Assembly (NCBI RefSeq): GCF_902729445.1
Contig: NZ_CACVCE010000001.1
Location: 186,001-250,000, forward strand
Length of the DNA stretch: 64,000 nt
Origin: Magnetospirillum sp902729445
GTDB lineage: Bacteria > Pseudomonadota > Alphaproteobacteria > Rhodospirillales > Magnetospirillaceae
Reading direction: 5' to 3'
Shown: piece after piece, positions 37,795 to 46,322 of the stretch
Layout of the letters: every line of letters starts with the position of its first letter
How positions within the stretch are numbered: position 1 is the first letter of the stretch
Notes under the pieces: model-generated
Told to the model about the DNA's origin: nothing
The model's database searches: none
The model's input: only the letters and a program-made list of their open reading frames with translations
Program-made: the position numbers and the translations under genes

Positions 37795-38763
37795 ATGACC
37801 CTGCCCACCACCATGACCTGCATCGAGATCAGCGAACCGGGCGCGCCCGAGGTGCTGAAGCCCGCCACCCGGCCCGTGCCGCAGCCGGGGCCGGGGCAGG
37901 TGTTGATCAAGGTGGCGGCGGCCGGCATCAACCGCCCCGACGTGCTGCAGCGCCAGGGCGCCTATCCGGCGCCGCCCGGGGCCTCGGACCTGCCGGGGCT
38001 GGAAGTGGCCGGCACCGTTGTCGGCACCGATCAGACGGTGTGCGCCCTGGTGGCCGGCGGCGGCTATGCCGAGTACGTCACCGCCGACCAGCGCCATTGC
38101 CTGCCGGTTCCGGCCGGGCTGGATCTGGTGCAGGCGGCGGCCTTGCCGGAAACCTTCTTCACCGTCTGGCACAATGTGTTCGAGCGCGGCCAGTTGAAGG
38201 CGGGCGAGAAGTTCCTGGTCCATGGCGGCACGTCGGGCATCGGCACCACCGCCATCCAGCTGGCCAAGGCCTTCGGGGCGACGGTGTTCGCCACCGCCTC
38301 GGGCGAGAAGAAGATCACCGCCTGCCGCGCGCTGGGGGCCGACCACGCCATCGACTACACCGCCACCGATTTCGCCGCCGCCATCAAGGACCTGACCGGC
38401 GGCAAGGGGGTGGACGTCATCTTGGACATGGTCGGCGGCGATTACATGGCCCGCAACATCCGCTCGCTGGCCGCCGACGGCCGGCTGGTCAACATCGCCT
38501 TCCTGAAGGGGTCGAGTGCCGAACTGAACCTGATGCCGGTGATGTTGAAGCGTCTGACCCTGACCGGCTCGACCCTTCGGCCGCAATCGGACGATGCCAA
38601 AGCCCGCATGGCGCAAGGGCTGAAGGACAAGGTGTGGCCGCTGATCGAGGCCGGTACCATCCGCCCGGTGGTGCACGCCACTTTCCCCCTGGCCCAGGCC
38701 GCCGACGCGCATCGGCTGATGGAATCCAATGCCCATATCGGCAAGATCGTGTTGACGGTTTGA
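37795..38763 (+). CDS. NAD(P)H quinone oxidoreductase, zinc-free MDR family (PIG3-like)
   Basis: A 322-aa medium-chain reductase. The GroES-like N-terminal domain has AAAGINRPDVLQRQGAYPAP, and the nucleotide domain has VHGGTSGIGTTAIQLAK near 145. The zinc-ligand residues of alcohol dehydrogenases are absent, which fits the quinone oxidoreductase or PIG3 branch. It reduces quinone-like substrates with NADPH by family knowledge. Its stop overlaps the -35 of the next gene's promoter. Confidence 0.9.
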   Translation: MTLPTTMTCIEISEPGAPEVLKPATRPVPQPGPGQVLIKVAAAGINRPDVLQRQGAYPAPPGASDLPGLEVAGTVVGTDQTVCALVAGGGYAEYVTADQRHCLPVPAGLDLVQAAALPETFFTVWHNVFERGQLKAGEKFLVHGGTSGIGTTAIQLAKAFGATVFATASGEKKITACRALGADHAIDYTATDFAAAIKDLTGGKGVDVILDMVGGDYMARNIRSLAADGRLVNIAFLKGSSAELNLMPVMLKRLTLTGSTLRPQSDDAKARMAQGLKDKVWPLIEAGTIRPVVHATFPLAQAADAHRLMESNAHIGKIVLTV

Positions 38764-38788
38764 CCCGGGCTGACCACTCCCCTATAAC
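38760..38788 (+). promoter_or_regulatory. Sigma-70-type promoter of trcR
   Basis: TTGACC at 38760-38765 and TATAAC at 38783-38788 are separated by 17 bases. The -35 covers the stop codon of the preceding gene. The transcript would have a leader of about 60 bases before the ATG at 38853. Confidence 0.75.
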
Positions 38789-38852
38789 AACGGCGCACAT
38801 GGAATTGATTGTCGGCGCCCACCAGCACGGGCGCCCCAAGATGGAGAGATAC

Positions 38853-39425
38853 ATGGCCCTGCCGCTCATGCCCAAGGCAACTGCCGTCTGGCTGGTCGAG
38901 AACACGGCTCTGAGCTTCGAGCAGATCGCTGATTTCTGCGGCTTGCATGCCCTGGAAGTGCAGGCGATCGCCGATGGCGAAGTCGCGTCCGGCATCGTCG
39001 GATTGGATCCGGTCGCCAACGGCCAGCTGTCCAAGTCCGAGATCGAGCGCTGCGAAGCCGATCAGGACGCCCACCTGAAGCTGAACATCACCGACTATCC
39101 GCAGCCGCGCGCCAAGCCCAAGGGGGCGCGCTACACTCCGGTCTCGAAGCGTCAGGACCGCCCCGACGCCATCGCCTGGCTGCTGAAGCACCATCCGGAA
39201 CTGTCGGACCCGCAGCTGTGCAAGCTGATCGGCACCACCAAGCCGACCATCCAGTCGGTGCGGGAAAAGACCCACTGGAACGCCACCAACATCAAGCCGC
39301 GCAATCCCGTCACCCTGGGCCTGTGCACCGAGGCGGAACTGGAAAAGGCCGTCGCCCTGGCCCGGCCGCGTGCCGGCACGGTGGCGCCGCAATTCCACGA
39401 GGAAGGCGAAGGCTCGGCCGAATAA
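38853..39425 (+). CDS. trcR: Cell-cycle transcriptional regulator TrcR (DUF1013)
   Basis: A 190-aa protein of the alphaproteobacterial DUF1013 family, annotated TrcR. The start MALPLMPKATAVWLVENTAL and the helix-turn-helix-like SFEQIADFCGLHALEVQAIA are typical. A second HTH-like region, LCKLIGTTKPTIQSVREKTH, follows near residue 130. The ATG at 38853 has GGAGAG just upstream; an earlier ATG at 38799 would add 18 unconserved residues. Its own promoter and terminator make it a single-gene unit. Confidence 0.88.
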   Translation: MALPLMPKATAVWLVENTALSFEQIADFCGLHALEVQAIADGEVASGIVGLDPVANGQLSKSEIERCEADQDAHLKLNITDYPQPRAKPKGARYTPVSKRQDRPDAIAWLLKHHPELSDPQLCKLIGTTKPTIQSVREKTHWNATNIKPRNPVTLGLCTEAELEKAVALARPRAGTVAPQFHEEGEGSAE

Positions 39426-39447
39426 TCAAGGGCCACTGGCGCGAACC

Positions 39448-39480
39448 AACGCCCGCCGGCAACGGCGGGCGTTTTCGTTT
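39448..39480 (+). terminator. Terminator of trcR
   Basis: A 10-bp stem (AACGCCCGCC and its complement), loop GGCAAC, followed by TTTTCGTTT, 23 bases after the trcR stop. Confidence 0.88.
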
Positions 39481-39564
39481 GGGCTGCCATAATTCGGCCA
39501 TCCGGGCGTATTATAGGATGTCCATGGGACCTTCCGACATGGGGTCCCGACCATGGAGGACATC

Positions 39565-40044
39565 ATGCGCAAGATTCTGGTGGCGGCCGCGTTGACCCTG
39601 TCTCTCGCCGCCTGCGCCCAGCCGGGTGGCGACGGTTTCGGCATCAGCAAGCAGACCGGCGGCGCCGTGCTGGGTGGTGCCGGCGGCGCCCTGGCCGGCT
39701 CGCAGTTCGGCAAGGGCAAGGGGCAATTGGCCACCACGGCGCTTGGCACCTTGCTGGGGGCCTGGATGGGCTCGGAAGCCGGCGCCTCGCTCGATCGCGC
39801 CGACCGCACCTATGCCGCCCAACAGCAGCCGCGCTATTCCTATGGGCCGCAGCCCTATCAGCATTATGCCCCGGCGCCGGCCTATGGCGCCCCCCAGGGC
39901 TATGGCGCGCCCCAGGCGTGGAACTATGCGCCGCCGCCGGCTTACGGCGCTCCGCAAGGCGGCGCGTGGGGCGGCGGCTGGAACCAGCCCAGCTGGAGCC
40001 CGCCGGAACCGCGCGGCTATGCCACCGTGCCGCCGCGCTATTGA
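39565..40044 (+). CDS. Glycine-zipper outer-membrane lipoprotein (17-kDa antigen-like)
   Basis: A 159-aa lipoprotein. The signal ends in LSLAACAQ with the lipidated Cys near residue 17. A Rickettsia 17-kDa-type glycine zipper follows (AVLGGAGGALAGSQFGKGKG, then LGAWMGSEAGASLDRAD). The last 85 residues are Tyr/Pro/Gly/Gln-rich with PAYGAPQGYGAPQ repeats. I chose the ATG at 39565 because GGAGGA lies 4 bases before it. The upstream ATG at 39553 overlaps that site. Confidence 0.85.
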   Translation: MRKILVAAALTLSLAACAQPGGDGFGISKQTGGAVLGGAGGALAGSQFGKGKGQLATTALGTLLGAWMGSEAGASLDRADRTYAAQQQPRYSYGPQPYQHYAPAPAYGAPQGYGAPQAWNYAPPPAYGAPQGGAWGGGWNQPSWSPPEPRGYATVPPRY

Positions 40045-40056
40045 TCCAAACGAAAC

Positions 40057-40135
40057 GGGCCGTCCCTCGTGTGTGGCCTGCTCATCCCCGGAATTCGCGA
40101 TGCGAATTTCGGGGGCAGGACACCAGGGACGGCCC
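40057..40135. repeat. Nested palindrome, copy 1 of a dispersed ~50-bp element
   Basis: Outer arms GGGCCGTCCCT (40057-40067) and its complement (40125-40135) enclose an inner palindrome. That runs from GGCCTGCTCATCCC through GAATTCGC, GCGAATTTC and GGGGGCAGGACACC. The inner part recurs in reverse orientation at 61482. The outer stem could be the terminator of the preceding lipoprotein gene with the element inserted in its loop. Confidence 0.75.
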
Positions 40136-40145
40136 TATTCTCTGT

Positions 40146-40210
40146 CCGTCACCCCCGGGCTTGACCCGGGGGTCCGCTCGGGATGGCCGGGTCAAGCCCG
40201 GCCATGACGG
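40146..40210. repeat. Palindromic intergenic repeat, copy C
   Basis: This is the same two-hairpin element as at 13035: CCGTCA, a CCCCGGGCTTGACCCGGGGG hairpin, a short spacer, a GGCCGGGTCAAGCCCGGCC hairpin and ATGACGG. It lies between the lipoprotein gene and the convergent hydrolase gene. Confidence 0.85.
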
Positions 40211-40225
40211 AACGCGGTCTTACGG

Positions 40226-40912
40226 TCAGGGCAGGGCGGCGGCCAGGGCCGGAGCCGGCTCGGCGCGGGTGGCGCCGTCCAGCGATTCGCCCAGATACTG
40301 GTCGACCAGCTCGTTCAAGGGGTCCATGTGCGCGCCGAAGAAATGGTTGGCCCCCTCGACGGTGCGATAGCGGACCTTGATGTTCTTCTGGGTGCCCAGC
40401 TTGGCCGCCAGCTTGGCGACGCTGGGCTCGGGCACCAGCTCGTCCGAGCTGCCATGGACGATCAGACCCGAGGACGGGCAGGGCGCCAGGAAGGTGAAGT
40501 CGTAGATGTTGGCCGGCGGCGCCACCGAGATGAAGCCGTCGATTTCCGGCCGGCGCATCAGCAATTGCATGCCGATCCAGGCCCCGAACGAGAAACCGCC
40601 GACCCAGCAGGCGCCGGCATTGGGATTGTAGCTTTGCATCCAGTCCAACGCCGAGGCGGCATCGGACAATTCGCCCTGTCCGTTGTCGAACTTGCCCTGG
40701 CTGCGCCCGACGCCGCGGAAATTGAAGCGAAGCGTCGAGAAACCACGCCGAACGAAGGTGTGGTACATCCCATAGACGACTTTGTTGTTCATGGTGCCGC
40801 CATGCTGCGGATGCGGGTGCAGCAACAAGGCGATCGGAGCGTTGGGAACCTTGGAATGGTGATAGCGGCCTTCAAGGCGGCCGTCTGGTCCGTTGAAAAT
40901 AACCTCGGGCAT
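40226..40912 (-). CDS. Alpha/beta hydrolase (dienelactone hydrolase-like)
   Basis: A 228-aa alpha/beta hydrolase. After GRLEGRYHH come the oxyanion region LLLHPHPQHGGTM, FNFRGVGRSQG, and the nucleophile elbow VGGFSFGAWIG (Ser near residue 109). The acid is in HGSSDELVP and the catalytic His in GANHFFGAH. This form (COG2945-like) is widespread in proteobacteria and its substrate is unknown. It diverges from cysE. Confidence 0.88.
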   Translation of the reverse strand: MPEVIFNGPDGRLEGRYHHSKVPNAPIALLLHPHPQHGGTMNNKVVYGMYHTFVRRGFSTLRFNFRGVGRSQGKFDNGQGELSDAASALDWMQSYNPNAGACWVGGFSFGAWIGMQLLMRRPEIDGFISVAPPANIYDFTFLAPCPSSGLIVHGSSDELVPEPSVAKLAAKLGTQKNIKVRYRTVEGANHFFGAHMDPLNELVDQYLGESLDGATRAEPAPALAAALP

Positions 40913-41023
40913 CGTATCCCCTGACTTCAGCTTCGTTGCATTCTCCGGCCGGGACCGGCGGGAATCTCCCACCGTCGATGTCGGAGACTTATCGAGGCCT
41001 TCATGGATTGGGGTCGGTCATGG

Positions 41024-41052
41024 TTGACCGGCCTGGTCGGACATCCTATATT
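41024..41052 (+). promoter_or_regulatory. Sigma-70-type promoter of cysE
   Basis: TTGACC at 41024-41029 and TATATT at 41047-41052 are separated by 17 bases. The leader to the cysE ATG would be about 80 bases. This could also be one promoter serving the isc genes by read-through. Confidence 0.78.
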
Positions 41053-41140
41053 CACTTTCGTTCGCTGCAGAACCTTGGCCGGTATCCCCCCAAGCCGTGG
41101 TCTGCCGCGACCGAGCCGGAAGATTAGCATATTGCCCGCC

Positions 41141-41908
41141 ATGGATTTCAAGTCTTTTCAAGAAGATATCGCGTCGATCCGCAGCCGTGACCCGGCGGCG
41201 CATTCGTGGCTGGAAGTCATCTTGTGCTATCCGGGCCTGCATGCGCTGCTGATTTATCGCCTGGCGCATTGGTGCTGGGGCAAGGGCTTGCGTCTGCTGG
41301 GCCGCGTGTTGTCGCACATCGGCAAGGTGTTCACCGGCATCGAAATCCATCCCGGCGCCACCGTCGGGCGCAGGCTGTTCATCGATCACGGCACCGGCGT
41401 CGTGATCGGCGAGACGGCGATCATCGGCGACGACGTCACCCTTTATCACGGCGTCACCCTGGGCGGCACCTCGCTGCACAAGGGCAAGCGCCATCCGACC
41501 CTGGAAGACGGGGTGATCGTCGGCTCGGGCGCGCAGGTGCTGGGGCCGATCACCGTCGGCAAGGGGGCGCGCATCGGCGCCAACGCCGTGGTGCTGACCG
41601 AGGTGCCTGCGGGCGCGACCATGGTCGGCATCCCGGCCCGCATGGTGCTTCGCAAGGCGAAAGAGGGCGAGCCGACCTTCTGCGCCTATGGTCTGGAAGA
41701 CGAGAATTTGCCCGATCCGGTGGCGCGCGCGGTGGATTCGCTGCGCGCCCAGGTCGGCGCCCTGCTGGAACGGGTCGGCGACCTGGAAGCCGAGCTGGAA
41801 GCTACCAAATCAAAGAACGGCACCAGCCGTCGCAAGCCGCGGGTGATCGCGGCCCATCATGGCGAGGACGAGGAGGAAGGCTCCCTCTCGGCATCCTCGC
41901 AGCAGTAA
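41141..41908 (+). CDS. cysE: Serine O-acetyltransferase
   Basis: CysE (255 aa) makes O-acetylserine, the precursor of cysteine. The N-terminal helical part has DPAAHSWLEVILCYPGLHAL, followed by the left-handed beta-helix with hexapeptide repeats (IHPGATVGRRLFIDHGTGVV). GVTLGGTS carries substrate-binding residues. The C-terminal 60 residues form a charged coiled tail longer than in E. coli CysE. It lies 54 bases upstream of iscR, which links cysteine supply with cluster assembly. Confidence 0.94.
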   Translation: MDFKSFQEDIASIRSRDPAAHSWLEVILCYPGLHALLIYRLAHWCWGKGLRLLGRVLSHIGKVFTGIEIHPGATVGRRLFIDHGTGVVIGETAIIGDDVTLYHGVTLGGTSLHKGKRHPTLEDGVIVGSGAQVLGPITVGKGARIGANAVVLTEVPAGATMVGIPARMVLRKAKEGEPTFCAYGLEDENLPDPVARAVDSLRAQVGALLERVGDLEAELEATKSKNGTSRRKPRVIAAHHGEDEEEGSLSASSQQ

Positions 41909-41962
41909 CGACAACGGGCGCGGGGCCCAAAGCAAGGTTCCGCCATCTCGGGAGACGAAGAC

Positions 41963-42427
41963 GTGAAACTCAGCACCAAAGGGCGCTATGCCGTGATGGC
42001 GATGGTCGATCTGGCCAGCCATTCCCAGGGAAGTCCGGTGGCCTTGGCCGACATCGCCGAGCGCCAGGAAATCTCGCTGTCCTATCTCGAGCAGCTGTTC
42101 GGCAAGCTCAGGAAGGGCGGCCTGGTGAAAAGCGTGCGCGGTCCCGGCGGCGGCTATCTGTTGGCCCGCACCCCGGTTCAGTTGCGCATTTCCGACATCA
42201 TCCTGGCGGTGGACGAGCCGATCCAGACCACCCGCTGTTCGCCCGGTTCGCCGGCCGGCTGCCACCACCACAAGGGCCGCTGCCTGACCCACGATTTGTG
42301 GGAAGAGTTGGGCAACCAGATTTACCTGTACCTGTCGTCGGTGTCGCTGTCCGACGTGTGCGAGCGCCGTATCCTCGGCAGTTCGGGCATGTTCCACGGC
42401 AATTCCGGCTCGGTGGCGGCCCAGTAG
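41963..42427 (+). CDS. iscR: Fe-S cluster-responsive regulator IscR
   Basis: A 154-aa Rrf2-family repressor that senses iron-sulfur status through its own 2Fe-2S cluster and controls the isc operon. The winged helix starts MKLSTKGRYAVMAMVDLA. The cluster ligands appear as Cys92, Cys100, Cys107 and His110; the spacing is wider than in E. coli IscR (92, 98, 104, 107) because of a short insert rich in Pro, Gly and His. It has a GTG start behind GGGAGAC. Autoregulation is expected but no operator was identified. Confidence 0.92.
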   Translation: MKLSTKGRYAVMAMVDLASHSQGSPVALADIAERQEISLSYLEQLFGKLRKGGLVKSVRGPGGGYLLARTPVQLRISDIILAVDEPIQTTRCSPGSPAGCHHHKGRCLTHDLWEELGNQIYLYLSSVSLSDVCERRILGSSGMFHGNSGSVAAQ

Positions 42428-42439
42428 AAAGGAGCGTGA

Positions 42440-43570
42440 TTGACCGTGACGGTTTCGGCTTACCTCGATCATAACGCCGGCTCACCGGCGCGGCCCGAGG
42501 TGGTGGCGGTCGTCGCGGACCTCTTGCGCGAGGCCGGCAATCCATCCTCGGTCCACGCCGCCGGCCGTGCCGCCCGTGCCCGGCTGGAAGCGGCGCGCAT
42601 GTCGGTCGCCGCCCTGGTCGGCGGGCAGGCCGGCGGAATCGTCTTCACCTCGGGCGGCACCGAAGCCAATGCCCTGGCCCTGAAAGGGTGCGGGCTGGCC
42701 CGCATCGTCGCCTCGGCGGTCGAGCATCCGTCGGTGCTGGCCTATGCCACCGACATCATCCCCGTGGACCAGGACGGCATCGTCGATCTGGCGGCACTGG
42801 AACGCCTGCTGGCCGAATCCGACCAGCCGGCGATCGTCTCGGTGATGCTGGCCAACAACGAAACCGGGGTGATCCAGCCGGTCGCCGAGGTGGCGCGCCT
42901 GGCTCACCGCTTGGGGGCCCTGGTCCATTGCGACGCCGCCCAAGGCCCCGGCCGGCTGGCTTTGTCGATGTCGGACCTGGATGTCGACTTCCTGACATTG
43001 TCGGCTCACAAACTGGGCGCGTTGCCCGGATGCGGCGCGTTGGCGTTGAAAAACCCCGACTTTCCGATGGCACCATTTTTGCTTGGTGGAGGGCAGGAGC
43101 GACGTCGGCGCTCGGGGAGCGAGAATCTTCCCGGAATCGTCGGGTTCGGTGTCGCCGCCGATGACATCCTGCGCAAGGATACCATATTAGAGATGAGTGA
43201 TTTGCGCGATCATCTGGAATCCCAAGCCCTCGCCCGGGTGCCGGCGGCCCGCGTGGTCGCGCAAGGCGTGGCCCGTCTGTGCAACACCACCTGCCTGGTG
43301 CTGCCCGGCGTGGCCGCGCAGTTGCAGGTCATGGCGCTGGATTTGGCCGGATTGATGGTCAGCGCCGGGTCGGCCTGTTCGTCGGGCAAGGTGGGCGAAA
43401 GCCATGTCTTGAAGGCGATGGGGCTGGCGCCCGAATGGGCCGGTTCGGCGATCCGGGTCAGCCTGGGGCCGGACACGACCAAGACCGAGATCGAATTGTT
43501 CCTGAACGCCTGGACCGAATTGGCGGGCCGCAAGGGACTGGACGTTAAACAGGCGGCCAAGGCCGCGTGA
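42440..43570 (+). CDS. Cysteine desulfurase, first copy (NifS/IscS-like)
   Basis: A 376-aa PLP enzyme that takes sulfur from cysteine. It has the substrate-side start AYLDHNAGSPARPEV, the PLP Lys in TLSAHKLGALPG, and the catalytic Cys in SAGSACSSGKVGESH. It is shorter and clearly different from the next gene, so the two are paralogues rather than a recent duplication. The TTG at 42440 follows AAAGGAG; a GTG at 42446 is possible. It lies 12 bases after iscR and 19 before iscS. Confidence 0.9.
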   Translation: MTVTVSAYLDHNAGSPARPEVVAVVADLLREAGNPSSVHAAGRAARARLEAARMSVAALVGGQAGGIVFTSGGTEANALALKGCGLARIVASAVEHPSVLAYATDIIPVDQDGIVDLAALERLLAESDQPAIVSVMLANNETGVIQPVAEVARLAHRLGALVHCDAAQGPGRLALSMSDLDVDFLTLSAHKLGALPGCGALALKNPDFPMAPFLLGGGQERRRRSGSENLPGIVGFGVAADDILRKDTILEMSDLRDHLESQALARVPAARVVAQGVARLCNTTCLVLPGVAAQLQVMALDLAGLMVSAGSACSSGKVGESHVLKAMGLAPEWAGSAIRVSLGPDTTKTEIELFLNAWTELAGRKGLDVKQAAKAA

Positions 43571-43589
43571 AGCAAAAGGGATCGAACGG

Positions 43590-44828
43590 ATGACCAACAC
43601 CACTCTTGCCCGGGCTCCTGGACAGCCGATCTATCTCGACTATCAAGCCACCACGCCGTGCGATCCGCGCGTGGTCGAGAAGATGCTGCCCTACTTCTTC
43701 GAGAAGTTCGGCAATCCCCACTCGCGCAATCACCGTTACGGCTGGGAAGCCGAGGAAGCGGTCGAGATCGGCCGCGAGCAGGTGGCCGACATCATCGGCG
43801 CCGATTCCAAGGAAATCATCTTCACCTCGGGTGCCACCGAGTCGAACAATCTGGCCATCAAGGGTGTCGCCCATTTTTACAAGGACAAGAAGGACCACAT
43901 CGTCACCGTGGTCACCGAGCACAAATGCGTGCTGGACACCTGCCGCCACCTGGAACAGGAAGGTTTCCGCGTCACCTATCTGCCGGTGCAGACCAACGGC
44001 CTGATCGATCTGGCCGAACTGGAAGCGGTGGTGACCGACAAGACCGCCATCGTCTCGGTGATGGCCGTCAACAACGAGATCGGCGTGATCCAGCCGCTGG
44101 CGGCCATCGGCGCCATCTGCCGCAAGAAGGGCGCCTTCTTCCACACCGATTGCGCCCAGGCGGTGGGTAAGATTCCGCTGGACGTCAACGCCATGAACAT
44201 CGACCTGATGAGCATTTCGGGTCACAAGCTGTATGGTCCCAAGGGCATCGGCGCCCTGTATGTCCGCCGTCGCCCGCGCGTGCGTCTGGTGCCGATGATC
44301 AATGGCGGCGGGCAAGAGCGCGGCATGCGCTCGGGCACGCTGGCGACGCCCTTGTGCGTCGGCCTGGGCGAGGCCTGCCGCCTGGCCAAGGCCGAGATGG
44401 GGGCCGAGGGCGAGCGCCTGCACATGCTGCGCGACCGCCTGCTGAACGGCCTGAAGGCGCGGCTGCCGGAAATCTATGTCAATGGCGACCTGGAACAGCG
44501 CATCCCCGGCAACATCAACATTTCGTTCGCCTTCGTCGAAGGCGAGGGGCTGATGATGGGGGTCAAGGATCTGGCGGTGTCGTCGGGCTCGGCCTGCACC
44601 TCGGCCTCGCTCGAGCCGTCCTATGTGCTGCGTGCCCTGGGCCTGGATGCCGAGATGGCCCATACCTCGCTGCGTTTCGGCCTGGGCCGCTTCACCACCG
44701 AGGCCGACATCGACTATGCCATCGGCCATGTCGCCGAGGCGGTCGAGCATCTGCGCGCCATGAGCCCGCTGTGGGACATGCATCTCGAAGGAGTCGATAT
44801 CAAGTCGATCCAATGGGCCGAGCATTGA
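43590..44828 (+). CDS. iscS: Cysteine desulfurase IscS
   Basis: IscS (412 aa) supplies sulfur to IscU and, through relay proteins, to tRNA thiolation by MnmA. It has PIYLDYQATTPCDPRVVEKM, VNNEIGVIQPLAAI, the PLP Lys in SISGHKLYGPKGIGAL, and the catalytic Cys in SSGSACTSASLEPSYVLRAL. Its length and the C-terminal SPLWDMHLEGVD are as in classical IscS. Confidence 0.96.
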   Translation: MTNTTLARAPGQPIYLDYQATTPCDPRVVEKMLPYFFEKFGNPHSRNHRYGWEAEEAVEIGREQVADIIGADSKEIIFTSGATESNNLAIKGVAHFYKDKKDHIVTVVTEHKCVLDTCRHLEQEGFRVTYLPVQTNGLIDLAELEAVVTDKTAIVSVMAVNNEIGVIQPLAAIGAICRKKGAFFHTDCAQAVGKIPLDVNAMNIDLMSISGHKLYGPKGIGALYVRRRPRVRLVPMINGGGQERGMRSGTLATPLCVGLGEACRLAKAEMGAEGERLHMLRDRLLNGLKARLPEIYVNGDLEQRIPGNINISFAFVEGEGLMMGVKDLAVSSGSACTSASLEPSYVLRALGLDAEMAHTSLRFGLGRFTTEADIDYAIGHVAEAVEHLRAMSPLWDMHLEGVDIKSIQWAEH

Positions 44829-44889
44829 TAAGCGCTTTCGTGCTATTCTAGAATGATTCCGGTTTAGGCCGGTCAGGTTGGAGGTTTCC

Positions 44890-45303
44890 ATGGCTTACAG
44901 TGAAAAGGTCGTCGACCATTACGAACATCCCCGCAATGTCGGTTCGATGGACAAGGATTCCGGCGATGTCGGCACCGGTCTGGTGGGGGCGCCCGCCTGC
45001 GGCGACGTCATGAAGCTGCAGATCAAGGTCAGCCCCGAAGGCATCATCGAGGACGCCAAGTTCAAGACCTTCGGCTGCGGTTCGGCCATCGCATCCAGCT
45101 CGCTGGTGACCGAATGGGTCAAGGGCAAGACGCTGGACGAGGCGGCGGCCATCAAGAACACCGACATCGCCCACGAGCTGGCTTTGCCGCCGGTCAAGAT
45201 CCATTGTTCGGTGCTGGCCGAGGATGCTATCAAGGCCGCCATCGCGGACTATCGCAAGAAGTCCGGCCAGGGCGAGGACGAGGCCGAACAGGCCGCCGGC
45301 TGA
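44890..45303 (+). CDS. iscU: Iron-sulfur cluster assembly scaffold IscU
   Basis: IscU (137 aa) is the scaffold on which clusters are built. The three cluster Cys are in VGAPACGDVMKLQIKV, TFGCGSAIASSS and KIHCSVLAEDAIKAA. The HscA-binding LPPVK precedes the last. The ATG at 44890 follows TTGGAGG and starts at the conserved MAYSEKVVDHYEHPRNVG. It is 61 bases after iscS. Confidence 0.97.
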   Translation: MAYSEKVVDHYEHPRNVGSMDKDSGDVGTGLVGAPACGDVMKLQIKVSPEGIIEDAKFKTFGCGSAIASSSLVTEWVKGKTLDEAAAIKNTDIAHELALPPVKIHCSVLAEDAIKAAIADYRKKSGQGEDEAEQAAG

Positions 45304-45326
45304 CCGGAAAGAAAGGGGACCTGCGT

Positions 45327-45665
45327 ATGGACATGAAGACGCCCATCATCCTGACCGATGCCGCCGCCGACCGCGTCAAGGCCATGCTGGCCAAGCGCGG
45401 CAAGCCGTCGGCCGGCATCCGCATCGGCGTGCGCTCGAAGGGCTGCTCGGGGATGCAGTACACCCTGGAATATGCCGACGAGAAGACTCAGTTCGACGAA
45501 GTGGTCGAACAGAAAGGCGTCACCGTGCTGATCGATCCCAAGGCGGCGATGTTCGTCTTCGGCACCGAGATGGACTGGGTGGAAGAGCAGATGAAGTCGG
45601 GCTTCGTGTTCCGCAATCCCAACGAAAAGGGTCGTTGCGGCTGCGGCGAGTCCTTCCACGTCTGA
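45327..45665 (+). CDS. iscA: Iron-sulfur assembly protein IscA
   Basis: A 112-aa A-type carrier that accepts and delivers clusters. The three conserved Cys are in RSKGCSGMQYTLEYAD and KGRCGCGESFHV. The ATG at 45327 lies behind GAAAGGGGAC. Its stop overlaps the hscB start. Confidence 0.96.
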   Translation: MDMKTPIILTDAAADRVKAMLAKRGKPSAGIRIGVRSKGCSGMQYTLEYADEKTQFDEVVEQKGVTVLIDPKAAMFVFGTEMDWVEEQMKSGFVFRNPNEKGRCGCGESFHV

Positions 45666-46297
45666 TGGACATGACCGCCCAGGCGATGCCCGCACTGATG
45701 CCGTGCTGGTCCTGCAAGGGGCCGGTGGCGACACGCGCCCTGTTCTGCTCGGTCTGTGGCGCCGTCCAAGGGCCGGGGCCGGTGGATCATTTCACCCGGC
45801 TGGGCATCAAGGCCACCTTCGATATCGATCTGGACGAGCTGGAAAAGCAATATTTCGGCTTCCAGCGCCGGCTGCATCCCGACCGCTTCGCCGCCAAGAC
45901 GCCGAAGGAACGGGCGCTGTCGCAATCGCAGGCCACCGCCCTGAACGAGGCCTATGAGACCTTGAAGGACCCGCTGAAGCGGGCGGCCTATCTGCTGGAG
46001 CTGATGGGCCACAAGGTCGATCTGACGGCGTGCGGCACCATCAGCGACAAAAGCCTGCTGATGGAGCAGATGGAAAAGCGCGAGGCCATCGCCGAGGCCG
46101 ACAGCGTCGAGACCATCACCAAGCTGTCGGCCGCCGCCGACACCGACGTCCTGTCGTGCCAGTGCCACATCTCGGCCGCCATCAACGGCGAGAATCTGGA
46201 CGAAGCGGTGCACCTGACCATCCGCCTGAAATATCTGGTCAAGCTGGCCGAAGAGGCCCGCACCAAGAAGTCCCGCCTGACCCGCCAGGCGCGCTGA
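45665..46297 (+). CDS. hscB: Fe-S co-chaperone HscB, with an N-terminal zinc-ribbon-like segment
   Basis: HscB (210 aa) is the J-protein that brings IscU to HscA. The J domain has the HPD motif in RRLHPDRFAAKTPKERALSQ near residue 77, and the C-terminal three-helix IscU-binding domain follows. The first 40 residues carry two CxxC pairs (CWSCKG and CSVCG). E. coli HscB lacks these; the human HSCB has a comparable Cys module. The ATG at 45665 overlaps the iscA stop. Confidence 0.93.
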   Translation: MDMTAQAMPALMPCWSCKGPVATRALFCSVCGAVQGPGPVDHFTRLGIKATFDIDLDELEKQYFGFQRRLHPDRFAAKTPKERALSQSQATALNEAYETLKDPLKRAAYLLELMGHKVDLTACGTISDKSLLMEQMEKREAIAEADSVETITKLSAAADTDVLSCQCHISAAINGENLDEAVHLTIRLKYLVKLAEEARTKKSRLTRQAR

Positions 46298-46322
46298 CCG
46301 CCAAAGAAAAAGGAAGAATCCC

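Noticed and set aside
40923..41140. A longer cysE start within an upstream open frame
   Set aside because: The extra residues are not CysE-like and would begin upstream of the good promoter at 41024-41052.
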